64,000 nt of DNA from Marinobacter qingdaonensis (GTDB lineage Bacteria; Pseudomonadota; Gammaproteobacteria; Pseudomonadales; Oleiphilaceae), in the NCBI RefSeq assembly GCF_034555935.1, contig NZ_JAYDCJ010000003.1:2480001-2544000 (forward strand), read 5' to 3'. The notes beneath the pieces were generated by a model that had not been told where the DNA came from, ran no database searches, and was given only the letters and a program-made list of their open reading frames with translations. Positions within the stretch are counted from its first letter, which is position 1, and each line of letters opens with the position of its first letter. The position numbers were made by a program, and so were the translations under genes. Positions 36,855 through 47,702 of this stretch are shown one piece after another.

Positions 36855-37775
36855 TTGGGTAGGCGATTGTTTCTCGAACCACAACCACTCACCACCGACG
36901 TCGATGTAGGCAATGGCCGGGTTGCGCTTGCCTTTGAGTACGATGGTCGCGATTTCCACGGCTGGCAGTTGCAGAAATCCGGAGTGCGCTCGGTTGAGGC
37001 CGAGCTGCAGAAAGCGGTCTCAAAAGTTGCCAACCATCCTGTCGAGCTGGTCTGTGCGGGGCGCACCGATGCCGGAGTGCACTCCAGTTACCAGATTGCC
37101 CACTTCGAAACCGCTTCGGTCCGGCCAGTCAGATCCTGGGTGATGGGGATCAACACCGCCTTGCCCTACGACGTCAGTGTCCACTGGGCTGGAAACGCGG
37201 TTGGGGATTTTCACGCCCGGTTTTCCGCCATCTACCGCCGCTATCGTTACGTCATCTATAATTATCCGGTCCGTCCGGGCATTCAGCGAGGTCAGGTCAG
37301 TTGGATCTATCGCCCGCTGGACGCCGCTCAAATGCACTCGGCGGCCCAGGCTCTGGTCGGTGAGCACGATTTTTCGTCGTTTCGGGCGGCAGGCTGTCAG
37401 TCTCGAACGCCGGTCCGGTTTCTGGAGCAGATCACAGTAAGCCGGAAGGGCGACTTTGTCGTAATAGACGTCCAGGCCAATGCCTTTGTTCACCATATGG
37501 TCCGCAACATTGCCGGCGCCTTGATTGCCGTCGGCGCCGGGGAGCAGCCGCCGGGCTGGATTGCCGAGGTTTTGGCGGCAAAAGACCGGACCCTGGCCGG
37601 CGTTACCGCGCCGCCCCACGGTCTTTACCTGGTGGATGTTGGCTACCCAGACGGGTTCGGGATACCGGGCGCAGAGGTTGGCCCGGGCTTTTTGAGGCCC
37701 TGGTTTGACCCTCTGGACAACCGTCCGATTCCGCCAACCCATGTGCACGTGAAGCAACCGGTACAGCCGAAATGA
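36855..37775 (+). CDS. truA: tRNA pseudouridine(38-40) synthase
   Basis: Makes pseudouridine at positions 38-40 of tRNA anticodon arms. The catalytic Asp72 lies in [22 protein letters not shown] and [13 protein letters not shown] are family blocks. No ATG lies near the N-terminus, so TTG at 36855 is taken as the start; this gives 306 aa, about 35 more than E. coli TruA, mostly C-terminal. The stop overlaps trpF in ATGA. Confidence 0.93.
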   Translation: MGRRLFLEPQPLTTDVDVGNGRVALAFEYDGRDFHGWQLQKSGVRSVEAELQKAVSKVANHPVELVCAGRTDAGVHSSYQIAHFETASVRPVRSWVMGINTALPYDVSVHWAGNAVGDFHARFSAIYRRYRYVIYNYPVRPGIQRGQVSWIYRPLDAAQMHSAAQALVGEHDFSSFRAAGCQSRTPVRFLEQITVSRKGDFVVIDVQANAFVHHMVRNIAGALIAVGAGEQPPGWIAEVLAAKDRTLAGVTAPPHGLYLVDVGYPDGFGIPGAEVGPGFLRPWFDPLDNRPIPPTHVHVKQPVQPK

Positions 37776-38381
37776 GTACACGAGTGAAAATCTGCGGGCT
37801 GACCCGAGCCGAGGATGTCGCAGATGCGGTGCAGGCCGGTGCGGACGCCCTGGGCTTTGTGTTTTATCAGCCCAGTCCCCGCGCCGTCACCATTGCCCAG
37901 GCGGCGGAATTGGTGCGCCAGGTCCCTGCCTTTGTCACCACCGTTGGGTTATTTGTGAACCCCTCGGCCGATGAGGTGCGGGCAACGCTGGATCAGGTGC
38001 CCCTGGATTTGCTGCAGTTCCATGGCGACGAGACGCCGGAATTCTGCGCGCAATTCCAACGCCGCTGGATCAAGGCCGTTCGGGTTCAGAACGCCGAACA
38101 GATCGAGCGCGCGTTCCAGGACTACGACCAGGCGTCTGGCCTGCTGGTCGATGCCTACGATCCACAGCGGTATGGTGGCACGGGTCAATCCTTCAACTGG
38201 TCGCTCATTCCCGCATCGCGCCCGCTCCCGCTCATATTGGCCGGTGGGTTGTCTTCTGCTAACGTATCCGGCGCTGTCGAGCAGGTGCGCCCGTGGGCTG
38301 TGGATGTCAGTGGTGGTGTCGAGCGCAGCAAAGGCATCAAGGACATCGATAAAATTTCCGATTTCATTAAAGAGGTTCGCC

Positions 38382-38401
<20 letters not shown>
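37772..38401 (+). CDS. trpF: Phosphoribosylanthranilate isomerase
   Basis: Amadori rearrangement in tryptophan synthesis; a single TIM-barrel domain of 209 aa. The N-terminal [16 protein letters not shown] carries the catalytic Cys, and [16 protein letters not shown] forms the phosphate-binding region. It is a stand-alone TrpF, not fused to TrpC. It overlaps truA by 4 bp and trpB by 20 bp. Confidence 0.96.
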
Positions 38402-39602
<1,201 letters not shown>

Positions 39603-39615
39603 ACAAGGAGCAGGC

Positions 39616-40428
39616 ATGAGCCGAATTGAAGGGGCCCTGAAAGCCCTCAAGGGGCAGGGGCGCAAGGCGCTGATTCCCTACATCACCGCAGGTGACCCGC
39701 ACCCGGACACCACCGTCGAGCTGATGCACACGTTGGTCGAGGCGGGCTCCGACATCATTGAGTTGGGGGTGCCGTTTTCCGATCCGATGGCGGATGGTCC
39801 GGTGATCCAGCGCGCCTGTGAGCGGTCGCTGAAGCATGGAACCTCCCTGCGCCAGGTGCTGGCCATGGTCAAGGAATTCCGCACCAAGGATGCTGACACC
39901 CCTGTGGTGCTGATGGGCTACCTCAACCCGATGGAAGCCATGGGCTACGAGGCCTTTGCCGACGCCGCCGCCGATGCGGGCGTAGACGGCATTCTGACCG
40001 TCGACCTGCCGCCGGAAGAGGCGGACGAAGTGGCGCCGCTGTTTACCCAGCGCAAACTGGACGCCATCTTCCTGCTCGCCCCCACCACCACCGACGACCG
40101 GATTCGCGCCATCAGCGAGCACTCCTCCGGTTATGTGTACTATGTTTCATTCAAGGGCGTGACCGGCGCCGGCAAGATCGATGTGGATGAGGTGGCCGCC
40201 AAAGTCGAGCACATCCACCATCTGACGGCGCTGCCGGTGGGTGTTGGTTTTGGCATTCGCGACGCGGAAACCGCCGCAGCGGTTGGCCGGGTATCCGATG
40301 GTGTAATTGTTGGCAGCGTCCTGGTCGATACAATAGCCAGAAATCAGGCAGATACCGACAAGCTGAAACAGGCTCTGAAGGATCTGCTCCACCCGATGCG
40401 CGAAGCACTGGATGGTCTGACCTCCTGA
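39616..40428 (+). CDS. trpA: Tryptophan synthase alpha subunit
   Basis: Cleaves indole-3-glycerol phosphate and channels indole to Trp[18 protein letters not shown] holds the catalytic Glu and Asp. ATG at 39616 has AAGGAG at 39605-39610 and gives 270 aa, the usual length; the frame extends upstream into trpB but has no better start. In P. aeruginosa trpBA lie elsewhere and trpF is adjacent to accD, so this trpFBA-accD order is the fuller arrangement. Confidence 0.96.
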   Translation: MSRIEGALKALKGQGRKALIPYITAGDPHPDTTVELMHTLVEAGSDIIELGVPFSDPMADGPVIQRACERSLKHGTSLRQVLAMVKEFRTKDADTPVVLMGYLNPMEAMGYEAFADAAADAGVDGILTVDLPPEEADEVAPLFTQRKLDAIFLLAPTTTDDRIRAISEHSSGYVYYVSFKGVTGAGKIDVDEVAAKVEHIHHLTALPVGVGFGIRDAETAAAVGRVSDGVIVGSVLVDTIARNQADTDKLKQALKDLLHPMREALDGLTS

Positions 40429-40471
40429 TTGAACGGACAGGCCGACAGGCATCAAAGGACAGGATGAAACC

Positions 40472-41398
40472 ATGAGTAACTGGCTGGACAAGATCATGCC
40501 GAGCAAAATTCGCTCGGAATCCAAGCAGAGAACCGGTGTACCCGAGGGTTTGTGGAAGAAGTGCCCGAAATGCGGTGCCTTCCTGTACAAGCCCGAGCTT
40601 GAGAAGAATCTGGATGTTTGTCCCAAGTGCAATCACCACCTGCGTGTCCATGCCCGCCGCCGGCTTGACGTGTTCCTGGATCCGGACGGTCGTCAGGAGA
40701 TCGCGGCTGAACTCGAGCCCTGGGATCGTCTGAAGTTCAAGGACAGCAAGCGGTATAAGGACCGTCTGAGCCACGCCCAGAAGGTGACGGGCGAGAAAGA
40801 CGCTCTGGTGGCCATGAAGGGCACCACCCTCGGTGTGCCTCTGGTGGCCTGCGCCTTTGAGTTCAATTTCCTCGGTGGTTCCATGGGGCAGGTGGTCGGT
40901 GAGAAGTTCGTCCAGGCCGCCAACGTCGCCCTGGAGGAGCGCATTCCGCTGGTGTGCTTCTCGGCCAGTGGTGGTGCCCGTATGCAGGAGGCGATTCTGT
41001 CGCTGATGCAGATGTCCAAGACTTCCGCGGTCCTGGAGCGGATGAAGCAGGAAGGCATCCCCTACATCTCGGTGATGACCGATCCGGTGTTCGGTGGCGT
41101 TTCTGCCAGTCTGGCCATGCTGGGCGACCTCAATATTGCCGAACCGAACGCCCTGATTGGCTTCGCCGGCCCCCGGGTCATCGAGCAGACCGTGCGTGAA
41201 AAACTGCCGGAAGGGTTCCAGCGCAGTGAATTCCTGCTGGAACACGGTGCCATCGACATGATCGCCCATCGCCACCAGATGCGTGAACGGATCGCCCACG
41301 TACTGGCGAAGTTCACTGGCCAGGAGCGGCCGGGAACGGAAGATCCCATTGAATTTGAAGTAACGGAAAAGCCCGAAACAGATGCTCCCGCCCAGTAA
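40472..41398 (+). CDS. accD: Acetyl-CoA carboxylase carboxyltransferase subunit beta
   Basis: Carboxyltransferase beta subunit for malonyl-CoA synthesis; pairs with AccA. The N-terminal zinc ribbon is intact (CPKCGAFLY and CPKCNHH). The crotonase-fold core starts at about residue 64. The oxyanion-hole glycine pair is Gly208-Gly209 in VFGGVSAS, equivalent to E. coli Gly204-Gly205. [20 protein letters not shown] is conserved. 308 aa, normal. The last 17 bp overlap the start of folC. A second, altered copy of its core is fused to FolC downstream. Confidence 0.97.
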   Translation: MSNWLDKIMPSKIRSESKQRTGVPEGLWKKCPKCGAFLYKPELEKNLDVCPKCNHHLRVHARRRLDVFLDPDGRQEIAAELEPWDRLKFKDSKRYKDRLSHAQKVTGEKDALVAMKGTTLGVPLVACAFEFNFLGGSMGQVVGEKFVQAANVALEERIPLVCFSASGGARMQEAILSLMQMSKTSAVLERMKQEGIPYISVMTDPVFGGVSASLAMLGDLNIAEPNALIGFAGPRVIEQTVREKLPEGFQRSEFLLEHGAIDMIAHRHQMRERIAHVLAKFTGQERPGTEDPIEFEVTEKPETDAPAQ

Positions 41399-43385
41399 CA
41401 CCTCTGGCCAGTCCCCGGCAGCGCCGGGGACTGGTGCCACCGTCTCCCGGTGGCTGTCCTACCTTGAAGCCATACATCCGACCGAAATCGACCTTGGCCT
41501 GGACCGCGTGCTGATTGTCATGCGCCGGTTGTTCCCCCGCAAGCCGGTGGCCAGGATCATTACCATAGGTGGCACCAACGGCAAGGGCAGTGCCGTGGCC
41601 TCACTGGAAGCCCTGTTGCAAGCCGCGGGCCGGACCACCGGCGCCTACACCTCGCCCCATTTGCAAGCCTACAACGAACGCATTCGCCTGAACGGTCGGG
41701 ATATCGACGACGCGTCCCTGGTCGCGGCGTTCGAACGGGTCGAGGCGGCCCGACGCAATATCTCGCTGACCTACTTTGAGTTCGGCACCCTGGCTGCGTT
41801 CGTTGCGCTCGCCGAGGCGGGGGTCCAGGACTGGTTGCTGGAGGTGGGCCTTGGCGGCCGGCTGGATGCCGTCAACGTCCTTGATCCGGATTTTGCCATG
41901 ATCACGTCCGTGGACATCGATCACGTGGCTTTTCTCGGGGACAACCGGGAAGTCATCGGCTTCGAGAAGGCCGGGATTCTGCGGCCGGGGATTCCGGCGG
42001 TGTTTGCTGATACCGATCCACCCCAGTCGGTGCTCCAGCAGGTTTCGGCGCAGGGGGTTGCCCTGGCCCTGGCGGGCCGTGATTACCAGTTGCAAGAACA
42101 CGAATCTGCGGACGGCGAGCCCAGCACCAGCGTGCTGCTGCATTATCGCGACGAAGAAATCAGGTTGCCGGCCGGGCCCTTGCCGGTGCCGAGCGTGGCC
42201 GGGGCGGTCGTTGCCGTGCGCAGTCTGGCGCCCGAGCTCGGGATTGCGCAGATTGAGGCAGCGCTGGCCAGGCTACGGGTGCCAGGCCGGTTTGAGCGCA
42301 TGGCCACTTACCCGGACCTGTACGTCGATGTTGGCCACAATCCCCACGCCGCGACCTGGCTTGCCGGTCGCCTGTCTGCCCTGAAAGGGACGGAGCGCCG
42401 GGTGATTGCGGTCTACGCCGCACTGGCGGACAAAGACGTTGCCGGGGTGTTCCAGGCCATGGAGCCCGTGGTTGACCACTGGTGGCTGGCTGGCCTGAGT
42501 GTGCCCCGGGGGCTGGACTCCGAAACCATGCTGGGCAAGGCCAAAGGGCAGGGCATCGCAGCCTGCGCGCGTGTTGATACCGTTGCTGAGGCCATCAATG
42601 GCGCCCGGGCCCAGGCCCGCCCCCAGGATTTGATCATCGTGTTTGGCTCCTTTTTCACGGTGGCCGAGGCCCGCGAATTCCTGGCCCCGGTCAGGGCGCG
42701 CCAACGTCTGGAGTGGTTTCTTGACGCCGACGGCCGGGAGGAGATCTGCCCGGGGCTGCTGCTTGACGACCGGGGCGGCGGCGAGCCACCGGTCAGTTAT
42801 TCCGAGCAGTTGGCGGGCGCACGCCGGGCGAGCGGCGAAAGTGAAGCCCTGGTGGCCATGTATGGGGCCACACTGGGAGTGCCGGTGGTCGCCTGCGCGT
42901 TCGAATACAGTTTCCTCGACGGGCGTCTTGGCGAGGTAGTGGGCGAGAAGTTCGTCCAGGCTGCCAACGCGGCCATCCAGCGCCGGGTCCCGCTGGTGTG
43001 TTTTTCCGCGAGCGGCGGTGCTCGGGTGCAGGAAGGTTTACTGGCCCTGCTGCAGATGGCAAAAACCGCTGCGGTCCTGGAGCGCATGAAGCAGGAAGGC
43101 ATTCCCTACATCTCGGTCATGACCGAGCAGGTCTACGGCGAAGTGGCGGCCAGTCTGGCGATGCTGGGGGATCTGAACATCGCCGAGTCCGGCTGTCGTG
43201 CCGGGTACCAGTCGCCGTCGGATATGAGCCAGGTCGAACTGAAGGGGCTGCCCGCCGGTTTTCAGGGCAGTCAGTTCCTGCTTGAGCATGGCGCCGTCGA
43301 CATGATTCTGGAGCGCCACCAGATGCGGGAGCGTATCGCTCACATCCTGGCGAAATTCTCCGGGCGAGGGCAGCCTCCGGGTTGA
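41382..43385 (+). CDS. folC: FolC fused to a truncated AccD-like domain
   Basis: 667 aa in one uninterrupted frame. Residues 1 to about 435 are a complete dihydrofolate/folylpolyglutamate synthase: [20 protein letters not shown], the P-loop GGTNGKGS (64-71), [24 protein letters not shown], and the usual FolC ending [16 protein letters not shown]. From about 438 ([18 protein letters not shown]) to 667 the protein aligns with AccD from its residue 64 on, at about 70% identity by hand count over some 175 core residues. The appended part has no zinc ribbon. The second oxyanion glycine is Glu587 (VYGEVAAS), GGSMG has become DGRLG, and the FAGPRVIEQ loop is replaced. FolC alone is about 430 aa, so the C-terminal part is extra. 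The folate role is secure; that of the AccD-like part is unknown. Confidence 0.93.
   Translation: MLPPSNTSGQSPAAPGTGATVSRWLSYLEAIHPTEIDLGLDRVLIVMRRLFPRKPVARIITIGGTNGKGSAVASLEALLQAAGRTTGAYTSPHLQAYNERIRLNGRDIDDASLVAAFERVEAARRNISLTYFEFGTLAAFVALAEAGVQDWLLEVGLGGRLDAVNVLDPDFAMITSVDIDHVAFLGDNREVIGFEKAGILRPGIPAVFADTDPPQSVLQQVSAQGVALALAGRDYQLQEHESADGEPSTSVLLHYRDEEIRLPAGPLPVPSVAGAVVAVRSLAPELGIAQIEAALARLRVPGRFERMATYPDLYVDVGHNPHAATWLAGRLSALKGTERRVIAVYAALADKDVAGVFQAMEPVVDHWWLAGLSVPRGLDSETMLGKAKGQGIAACARVDTVAEAINGARAQARPQDLIIVFGSFFTVAEAREFLAPVRARQRLEWFLDADGREEICPGLLLDDRGGGEPPVSYSEQLAGARRASGESEALVAMYGATLGVPVVACAFEYSFLDGRLGEVVGEKFVQAANAAIQRRVPLVCFSASGGARVQEGLLALLQMAKTAAVLERMKQEGIPYISVMTEQVYGEVAASLAMLGDLNIAESGCRAGYQSPSDMSQVELKGLPAGFQGSQFLLEHGAVDMILERHQMRERIAHILAKFSGRGQPPG
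41408..41434 (+). other. Perfect 12-bp hairpin in the accD-folC junction
   Basis: CCAGTCCCCGGC and GCCGGGGACTGG pair perfectly around a 3-nt loop. It begins 10 bases after the accD stop and lies within folC codons 9-18. It has no T-tract. It could pause the polymerase, stabilise accD mRNA or modulate folC translation. Confidence 0.6.
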
Positions 43386-43439
43386 GCGTAGAGGCGCCCC
43401 GGTTCGCCTTAAACTTTGTCCATGGCCGGGGTGGCGGCT

Positions 43440-43468
43440 TTGAGTTCTATTAGCATGGCGGTTAGTAT
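43440..43468 (+). promoter_or_regulatory. Probable promoter for dedD
   Basis: TTGAGT (43440-43445), a 17-bp spacer and TAGTAT (43463-43468), about 52 bp ahead of the dedD GTG in a 134-bp gap. Confidence 0.5.
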
Positions 43469-43519
43469 CAGCAGCGTAAGCCCAGTAGGGAACGGCATTT
43501 TCAACGGGAGCCAGCAATC

Positions 43520-44206
43520 GTGGATGGACTGAAGCAAAGAATAATCGGCGCACTGGTGCTGGTGTCTTTGGCGGTGATATTCGTTCCCATGGTGTTCGAC
43601 GAGCCGCATTCCGAGCGAACCTCCACCCAGATCAAAATTCCTGAAGAGCCCCCGTTTCCCGAGGTGAATGCGCCCGAAGCCGACAGCCCGATGCCGCCGG
43701 CGTACGACGAGTCGGCGCAGGCGCCGCAGCCAGATCTGTCAGAGTCTGCGTCCGAGGCCGGGCAAGAGCAGCCTGGTTACCGCCTGGTAGAAGAAGACTC
43801 CGAGCCCTTCTCCGGGGCGCCTGAACAGGACGCCGGTTCCCAGCCGGAAACCCAGAGCCAGCCGAAGGCCGTTGAAAAGCCAGTCGAAAATTCTCAGTCC
43901 AGCCCGGTTGCCACGACCAGCGAGCCCGAAGCCGATGCCGGTAGCGCGGAGTTTACCCGATCCCTCGAAGGCGCCTGGGTGGTGCAGCTGGGGAGCTTCG
44001 GCAACACCGACAACGCCCGCCGTCTGCGTGACAAGGTCCGGGAAAAGGGCTATGGCTCGCATCTCCAGCAGGTCGAGCGCGGTGACACCACGCTGACCCG
44101 GGTGTTCAGCGGCCCGTTTGCCAACAAGGCCGACGCCGAAGCGGCCAAGAAGGTGCTCGACGAGGCCTTCAGTCTGAACAGTCTGGTGACCTCTGGCGAC
44201 CGGTAG
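43520..44206 (+). CDS. dedD: SPOR-domain cell-division protein DedD
   Basis: 228 aa. A short cytoplasmic N-terminus and one membrane helix (LKQRIIGALVLVSLAVIFVP) are followed by a long Pro/Glu/Ser linker and a C-terminal SPOR domain (about 150-228) with GAWVVQLGSFGNTDNARRLR, which binds denuded septal peptidoglycan. The start is GTG with GGGAG at 43506-43510. Order folC-dedD-cvpA-purF is as in Pseudomonas and E. coli. Confidence 0.92.
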   Translation: MDGLKQRIIGALVLVSLAVIFVPMVFDEPHSERTSTQIKIPEEPPFPEVNAPEADSPMPPAYDESAQAPQPDLSESASEAGQEQPGYRLVEEDSEPFSGAPEQDAGSQPETQSQPKAVEKPVENSQSSPVATTSEPEADAGSAEFTRSLEGAWVVQLGSFGNTDNARRLRDKVREKGYGSHLQQVERGDTTLTRVFSGPFANKADAEAAKKVLDEAFSLNSLVTSGDR

Positions 44207-44238
44207 CCCTTTTCTCGCGGATTGTGCGCCCCAGACAG

Positions 44239-44267
44239 TTTGGTGGCGGCCCGTTTCCTGATAGAAT
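44239..44267 (+). promoter_or_regulatory. Possible promoter for cvpA-purF
   Basis: TTTGGT (44239-44244), 17 bp and TAGAAT (44262-44267), 30 bp before cvpA. The -35 is a weak match. Confidence 0.35.
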
Positions 44268-44297
44268 TCGCCGTTCCTTTTTTGCATCGGGTTCCTC

Positions 44298-44867
44298 ATG
44301 GAAGCGCTGATCTGGATTGACTGGGTCATCATCACCCTCATAGCGGTTTCGACGCTTTTCAGCCTGAAACGGGGCTTCGTCAGGGAAGCTCTGTCTCTGG
44401 TGACCTGGGTGGGCGCATTCATACTCGCGCGCACCTTCCACCCGCAGATGCAAACCCTTCTGGAAGGCACCGTGGAAACGCCGTTGGTGCGTTTGATTGC
44501 GGCCTTCGCGATACTCTTCTTTGGTACCCTGATTGTAGGTGCGATCATCAACAACATGATCGGTCACCTGATTCGGGCGACGGGGCTGTCGGCGACCGAT
44601 CGTGTCCTGGGTATGGGCTTTGGCCTGTTGCGGGGCGTCGTGGTGGTTGTCGTTGCCATTGCCTTCACCCGATACACGCCCTTGGCGCAGGATACCTGGT
44701 GGCGTGAATCGGTGATGATCACGAAACTTGCGGTGGTCGAGGATTGGTCCCGGCGCACCCTGGGCGATGAATTCGCCCGCTTCCTGGGTCCGGCAACGGA
44801 CGCCCGGGACAAAGCAGAGAGCAGTCTCCAGCCACTTGACGGGTCGCCCCTGTCAGCCGCTGGCTAA
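44298..44867 (+). CDS. cvpA: CvpA family inner-membrane protein
   Basis: 189 aa with four predicted membrane helices (about residues 5-25, 28-50, 65-90 and 105-125). IDWVIITLIAVSTLFSLKRG and GFVREALSLVTWVGAFI are the conserved N-terminal pattern. CvpA was named for colicin V production and has been linked to envelope-stress resistance; its molecular function is unsettled. It lies immediately upstream of purF, as in E. coli. Confidence 0.93.
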   Translation: MEALIWIDWVIITLIAVSTLFSLKRGFVREALSLVTWVGAFILARTFHPQMQTLLEGTVETPLVRLIAAFAILFFGTLIVGAIINNMIGHLIRATGLSATDRVLGMGFGLLRGVVVVVVAIAFTRYTPLAQDTWWRESVMITKLAVVEDWSRRTLGDEFARFLGPATDARDKAESSLQPLDGSPLSAAG

Positions 44868-44900
44868 CATTCGTTTTAACACTCGGAGAATACCGGATCC

Positions 44901-46424
44901 ATGTGTGGCATTGTCGGCATCGTCAGTACTTCCAACGTCAATCAGTCGCTCTATGATGCGCTGACTGTACTTCAGCACCGAGGCCAGGACGCGGCGGGCA
45001 TTGTTACTTTCCAGGATGAACGGTTTTACCTCCGCAAGGACAATGGCCTGGTCCGGGACGTGTTCCATACCCGGCACATGCGCCGTTTGGTGGGCAACGT
45101 CGGGATTGGCCACGTGCGCTACCCCACCGCGGGCAGCTCGAGCTCCGCGGAAGCCCAACCGTTTTACGTGAACAGCCCCTACGGCATCACCCTGGCTCAC
45201 AACGGCAACCTCACCAATGCCGATGAGCTCAGCCAGGACCTGTTCCGTACCGACCTTCGCCACATCAACACCAATTCCGATTCCGAAGTTCTGCTGAACG
45301 TGTTCGCCCACGAGCTGCAGAAGCTGGGCAAACTCAATCCCACCAAGGATGAGATCTTTGCCGCGGTCAAGGCCGTGCACAAGCGCTGCCGGGGCGCCTA
45401 CGGGGTCATCGCCATGATCACCGGCTACGGCATCGTCGGTTTCCGGGATCCCAACGGCATCCGTCCGGCCTGTTACGGTGTCCGCGAAGACGAAGAGGGC
45501 CGCAAGGAGTACATGATCGCGTCGGAAAGTGTGGCCCTGAGTGCCGCCGGTTTCAGTCTGGTTCGGGACATTGCCCCGGGCGAGGCGGTGTACATCGAAA
45601 CGGACGGCACCCTCTACACCCAGCAGTGCGCGGAGCAGCCGCACCTGTACCCGTGCATCTTCGAGCACGTCTATTTCGCCCGCCCGGATTCGATCATCGA
45701 CAAGGTCTCGGTGTACAAGGCGCGTCTGCGCATGGGCGAGACCCTGGCGGACAAGGTCCTGCGGGAACGTCCCGAGCACGACATCGATGTGGTGATGCCG
45801 ATCCCCGATACCAGTCGGACCTCGGCCATGCAGATGGCCCACCGGCTGGGGGTGAAGTTCCGTGAAGGGTTCATCAAGAACCGCTACATCGGCCGGACTT
45901 TCATCATGCCCGGACAGAAAATGCGGAAGAAGTCCGTGCGTCAAAAACTCAACCCGATTGATCTGGAATTCCGGGGCAAGAACGTGATGTTGGTGGATGA
46001 CTCCATCGTCCGCGGCACCACCTGCAAGGAGATCGTCCAGATGGCCCGGGACGCGGGCGCCCGCAATGTGTACTTTGCCTCCGCGGCGCCGCCGGTGCGG
46101 TACCCGAACGTCTATGGCATCGACATGCCCTCGGCGAGCGAGCTGATTGCCCATGACCGGTCGGTGGAGGAGATCCGTGACCTGATTGGCGCCGACTGGC
46201 TGCTGTACCAGGATCTGGACGACCTGATCACCTGCGTCAATGACGTCAACGAGGACATCGAAGGCTGGGAGTGCTCGGTATTCACCGGCAACTACGTCAC
46301 CGGGGATGTCGACCAGGCTTACCTGGACCGGCTTGAGGAAGCGCGCAACGACGACAATCGGTCGAAGCAGGGCAGTGAGTCGGGTGGCAATGCCATCATC
46401 GATTTGCACAATGACGAAGATTAA
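44901..46424 (+). CDS. purF: Amidophosphoribosyltransferase
   Basis: First committed step of purine synthesis. The mature N-terminal nucleophile is Cys2 (MCGIVGIVS), of the Ntn-hydrolase glutaminase domain. [10 protein letters not shown] and the PRPP loop [16 protein letters not shown] are intact. 507 aa, normal. It follows cvpA by 33 bp and precedes metZ by 30 bp. Confidence 0.97.
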   Translation: MCGIVGIVSTSNVNQSLYDALTVLQHRGQDAAGIVTFQDERFYLRKDNGLVRDVFHTRHMRRLVGNVGIGHVRYPTAGSSSSAEAQPFYVNSPYGITLAHNGNLTNADELSQDLFRTDLRHINTNSDSEVLLNVFAHELQKLGKLNPTKDEIFAAVKAVHKRCRGAYGVIAMITGYGIVGFRDPNGIRPACYGVREDEEGRKEYMIASESVALSAAGFSLVRDIAPGEAVYIETDGTLYTQQCAEQPHLYPCIFEHVYFARPDSIIDKVSVYKARLRMGETLADKVLRERPEHDIDVVMPIPDTSRTSAMQMAHRLGVKFREGFIKNRYIGRTFIMPGQKMRKKSVRQKLNPIDLEFRGKNVMLVDDSIVRGTTCKEIVQMARDAGARNVYFASAAPPVRYPNVYGIDMPSASELIAHDRSVEEIRDLIGADWLLYQDLDDLITCVNDVNEDIEGWECSVFTGNYVTGDVDQAYLDRLEEARNDDNRSKQGSESGGNAIIDLHNDED

Positions 46425-46454
46425 TCACGCACCCCGTGCGATCAGGAGCAGTTG

Positions 46455-47696
46455 ATGACTTTGCGCCGTGAAGAAAACGTCTGGATTCCCGAATCCGACC
46501 TTGAGGGAATGTCCGTCGACACCTTGGCAGTGCGGGCCGGACAGATCCGCACCGGCGAGCTGGAGCACAGTGACCCGATTTTCCCGACCTCCAGCTTCGT
46601 TTACGGCAGTGCTGCCCAGGCGGCGGCCCGTTTCGGGGGCGACGAGCCCGGCAACATCTATTCCCGGTTCACCAATCCCACGGTCCAGGCCTTCGAGGGC
46701 CGGATGGCGGCGATGGAAGGCGGTGAGCGGGCGGTAGCGACGGCATCCGGCATGGCTGCCATCCTCAGCACCTGCATGGCCTTGCTGAAGAGCGGTGACC
46801 ACGTGGTCTGTTCCCGCGGGGTGTTCGGAACCACCAATGTGCTGTTCCAGAAGTACATGGCCAAGTTCGGGGTCGAGACCTCCTTTGTCAGCCTGACCGA
46901 TATGGACGAGTGGACCCGTGCCGTGAGCCCGGAAACCCGCATGCTGTTCATTGAAACCCCGTCCAACCCGCTGTGCGAGGTTGCCGACATGGCGGCGCTG
47001 GCCAAGTTGGCCCGCGCCCATGACGCGCTGTTTGTGGTCGACAACTGTTTCTGTACGCCGGTGCTGCAGCGCCCGCTCGAGCACGGCGCCGATATCGTGA
47101 TTCATTCCGCCACCAAGTACCTGGATGGCCAGGGTCGGTGCGTCGGCGGCGTGGTGGTCGGCCCCAACAACCTGATGGAAGAGGTCTACGGCTTCCTGCG
47201 GTCGGCCGGGCCGACCATGAGTCCGTTCAATGCCTGGGTCTTCCATAAGGGTCTGGAAACCTTACCAATCCGTATGCGTGCCCATTGCGACAATGCGTTA
47301 CAGTTGGCGCTGTGGCTGGAGCAGCAGCCGGCGGTGGATCAGGTGTTCTACGCCGGGCTGGAGAGTCATCCCCAGCACGAGCTGGCGCGCAAGCAGCAAT
47401 CGGGTTTTGGCGGCGTGCTGTCGTTCCGGTTGACCGGGGGTAGGGCAGAGGCCTGGCGCTTTATCGACGCCACCCGGATGATTTCGATCACGGCCAACCT
47501 GGGGGATGTGAAAACCACCATCACCCATCCGGCCACCACCACCCACGGGCGCCTGTCTGACGAGGACAAGGACGCCGCGGGCATCACCGAGAACCTGGTG
47601 CGGATTTCGGTGGGCATTGAAGCAGTCGAAGACCTGAAAACCGACCTGGCGCGTGGCTTTCAGGCACTTCAGAACCCAAGCAAAGGAAACGTTTGA
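46455..47696 (+). CDS. metZ: O-succinylhomoserine sulfhydrylase
   Basis: PLP enzyme for direct sulfhydrylation in methionine synthesis, replacing the MetB/MetC route. The PLP lysine is Lys221 in HSATKYLDGQGRCVGG, a motif close to MetZ of Pseudomonas. SDPIFPTSSFVYGSA and YSRFTNPTVQAFE are conserved. ATG at 46455 has AGGAG five bases upstream; a TTG one codon earlier is less likely. 413 aa. It follows purF as in Pseudomonas and ends 6 bp before ftsK, where the two conserved neighbourhoods meet. Confidence 0.94.
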   Translation: MTLRREENVWIPESDLEGMSVDTLAVRAGQIRTGELEHSDPIFPTSSFVYGSAAQAAARFGGDEPGNIYSRFTNPTVQAFEGRMAAMEGGERAVATASGMAAILSTCMALLKSGDHVVCSRGVFGTTNVLFQKYMAKFGVETSFVSLTDMDEWTRAVSPETRMLFIETPSNPLCEVADMAALAKLARAHDALFVVDNCFCTPVLQRPLEHGADIVIHSATKYLDGQGRCVGGVVVGPNNLMEEVYGFLRSAGPTMSPFNAWVFHKGLETLPIRMRAHCDNALQLALWLEQQPAVDQVFYAGLESHPQHELARKQQSGFGGVLSFRLTGGRAEAWRFIDATRMISITANLGDVKTTITHPATTTHGRLSDEDKDAAGITENLVRISVGIEAVEDLKTDLARGFQALQNPSKGNV

Positions 47697-47702
47697 GTAT
47701 TC

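Noticed and set aside
37971..38381. Upstream extension of the trpB frame inside trpF
   Set aside because: The extra residues are Arg/Ser-rich out-of-frame trpF sequence; the AGAGG places the start at 38382.
44853..46409. Open frame of 518 codons opposite purF
   Set aside because: Antisense to an unmistakable PurF with its catalytic Cys2.
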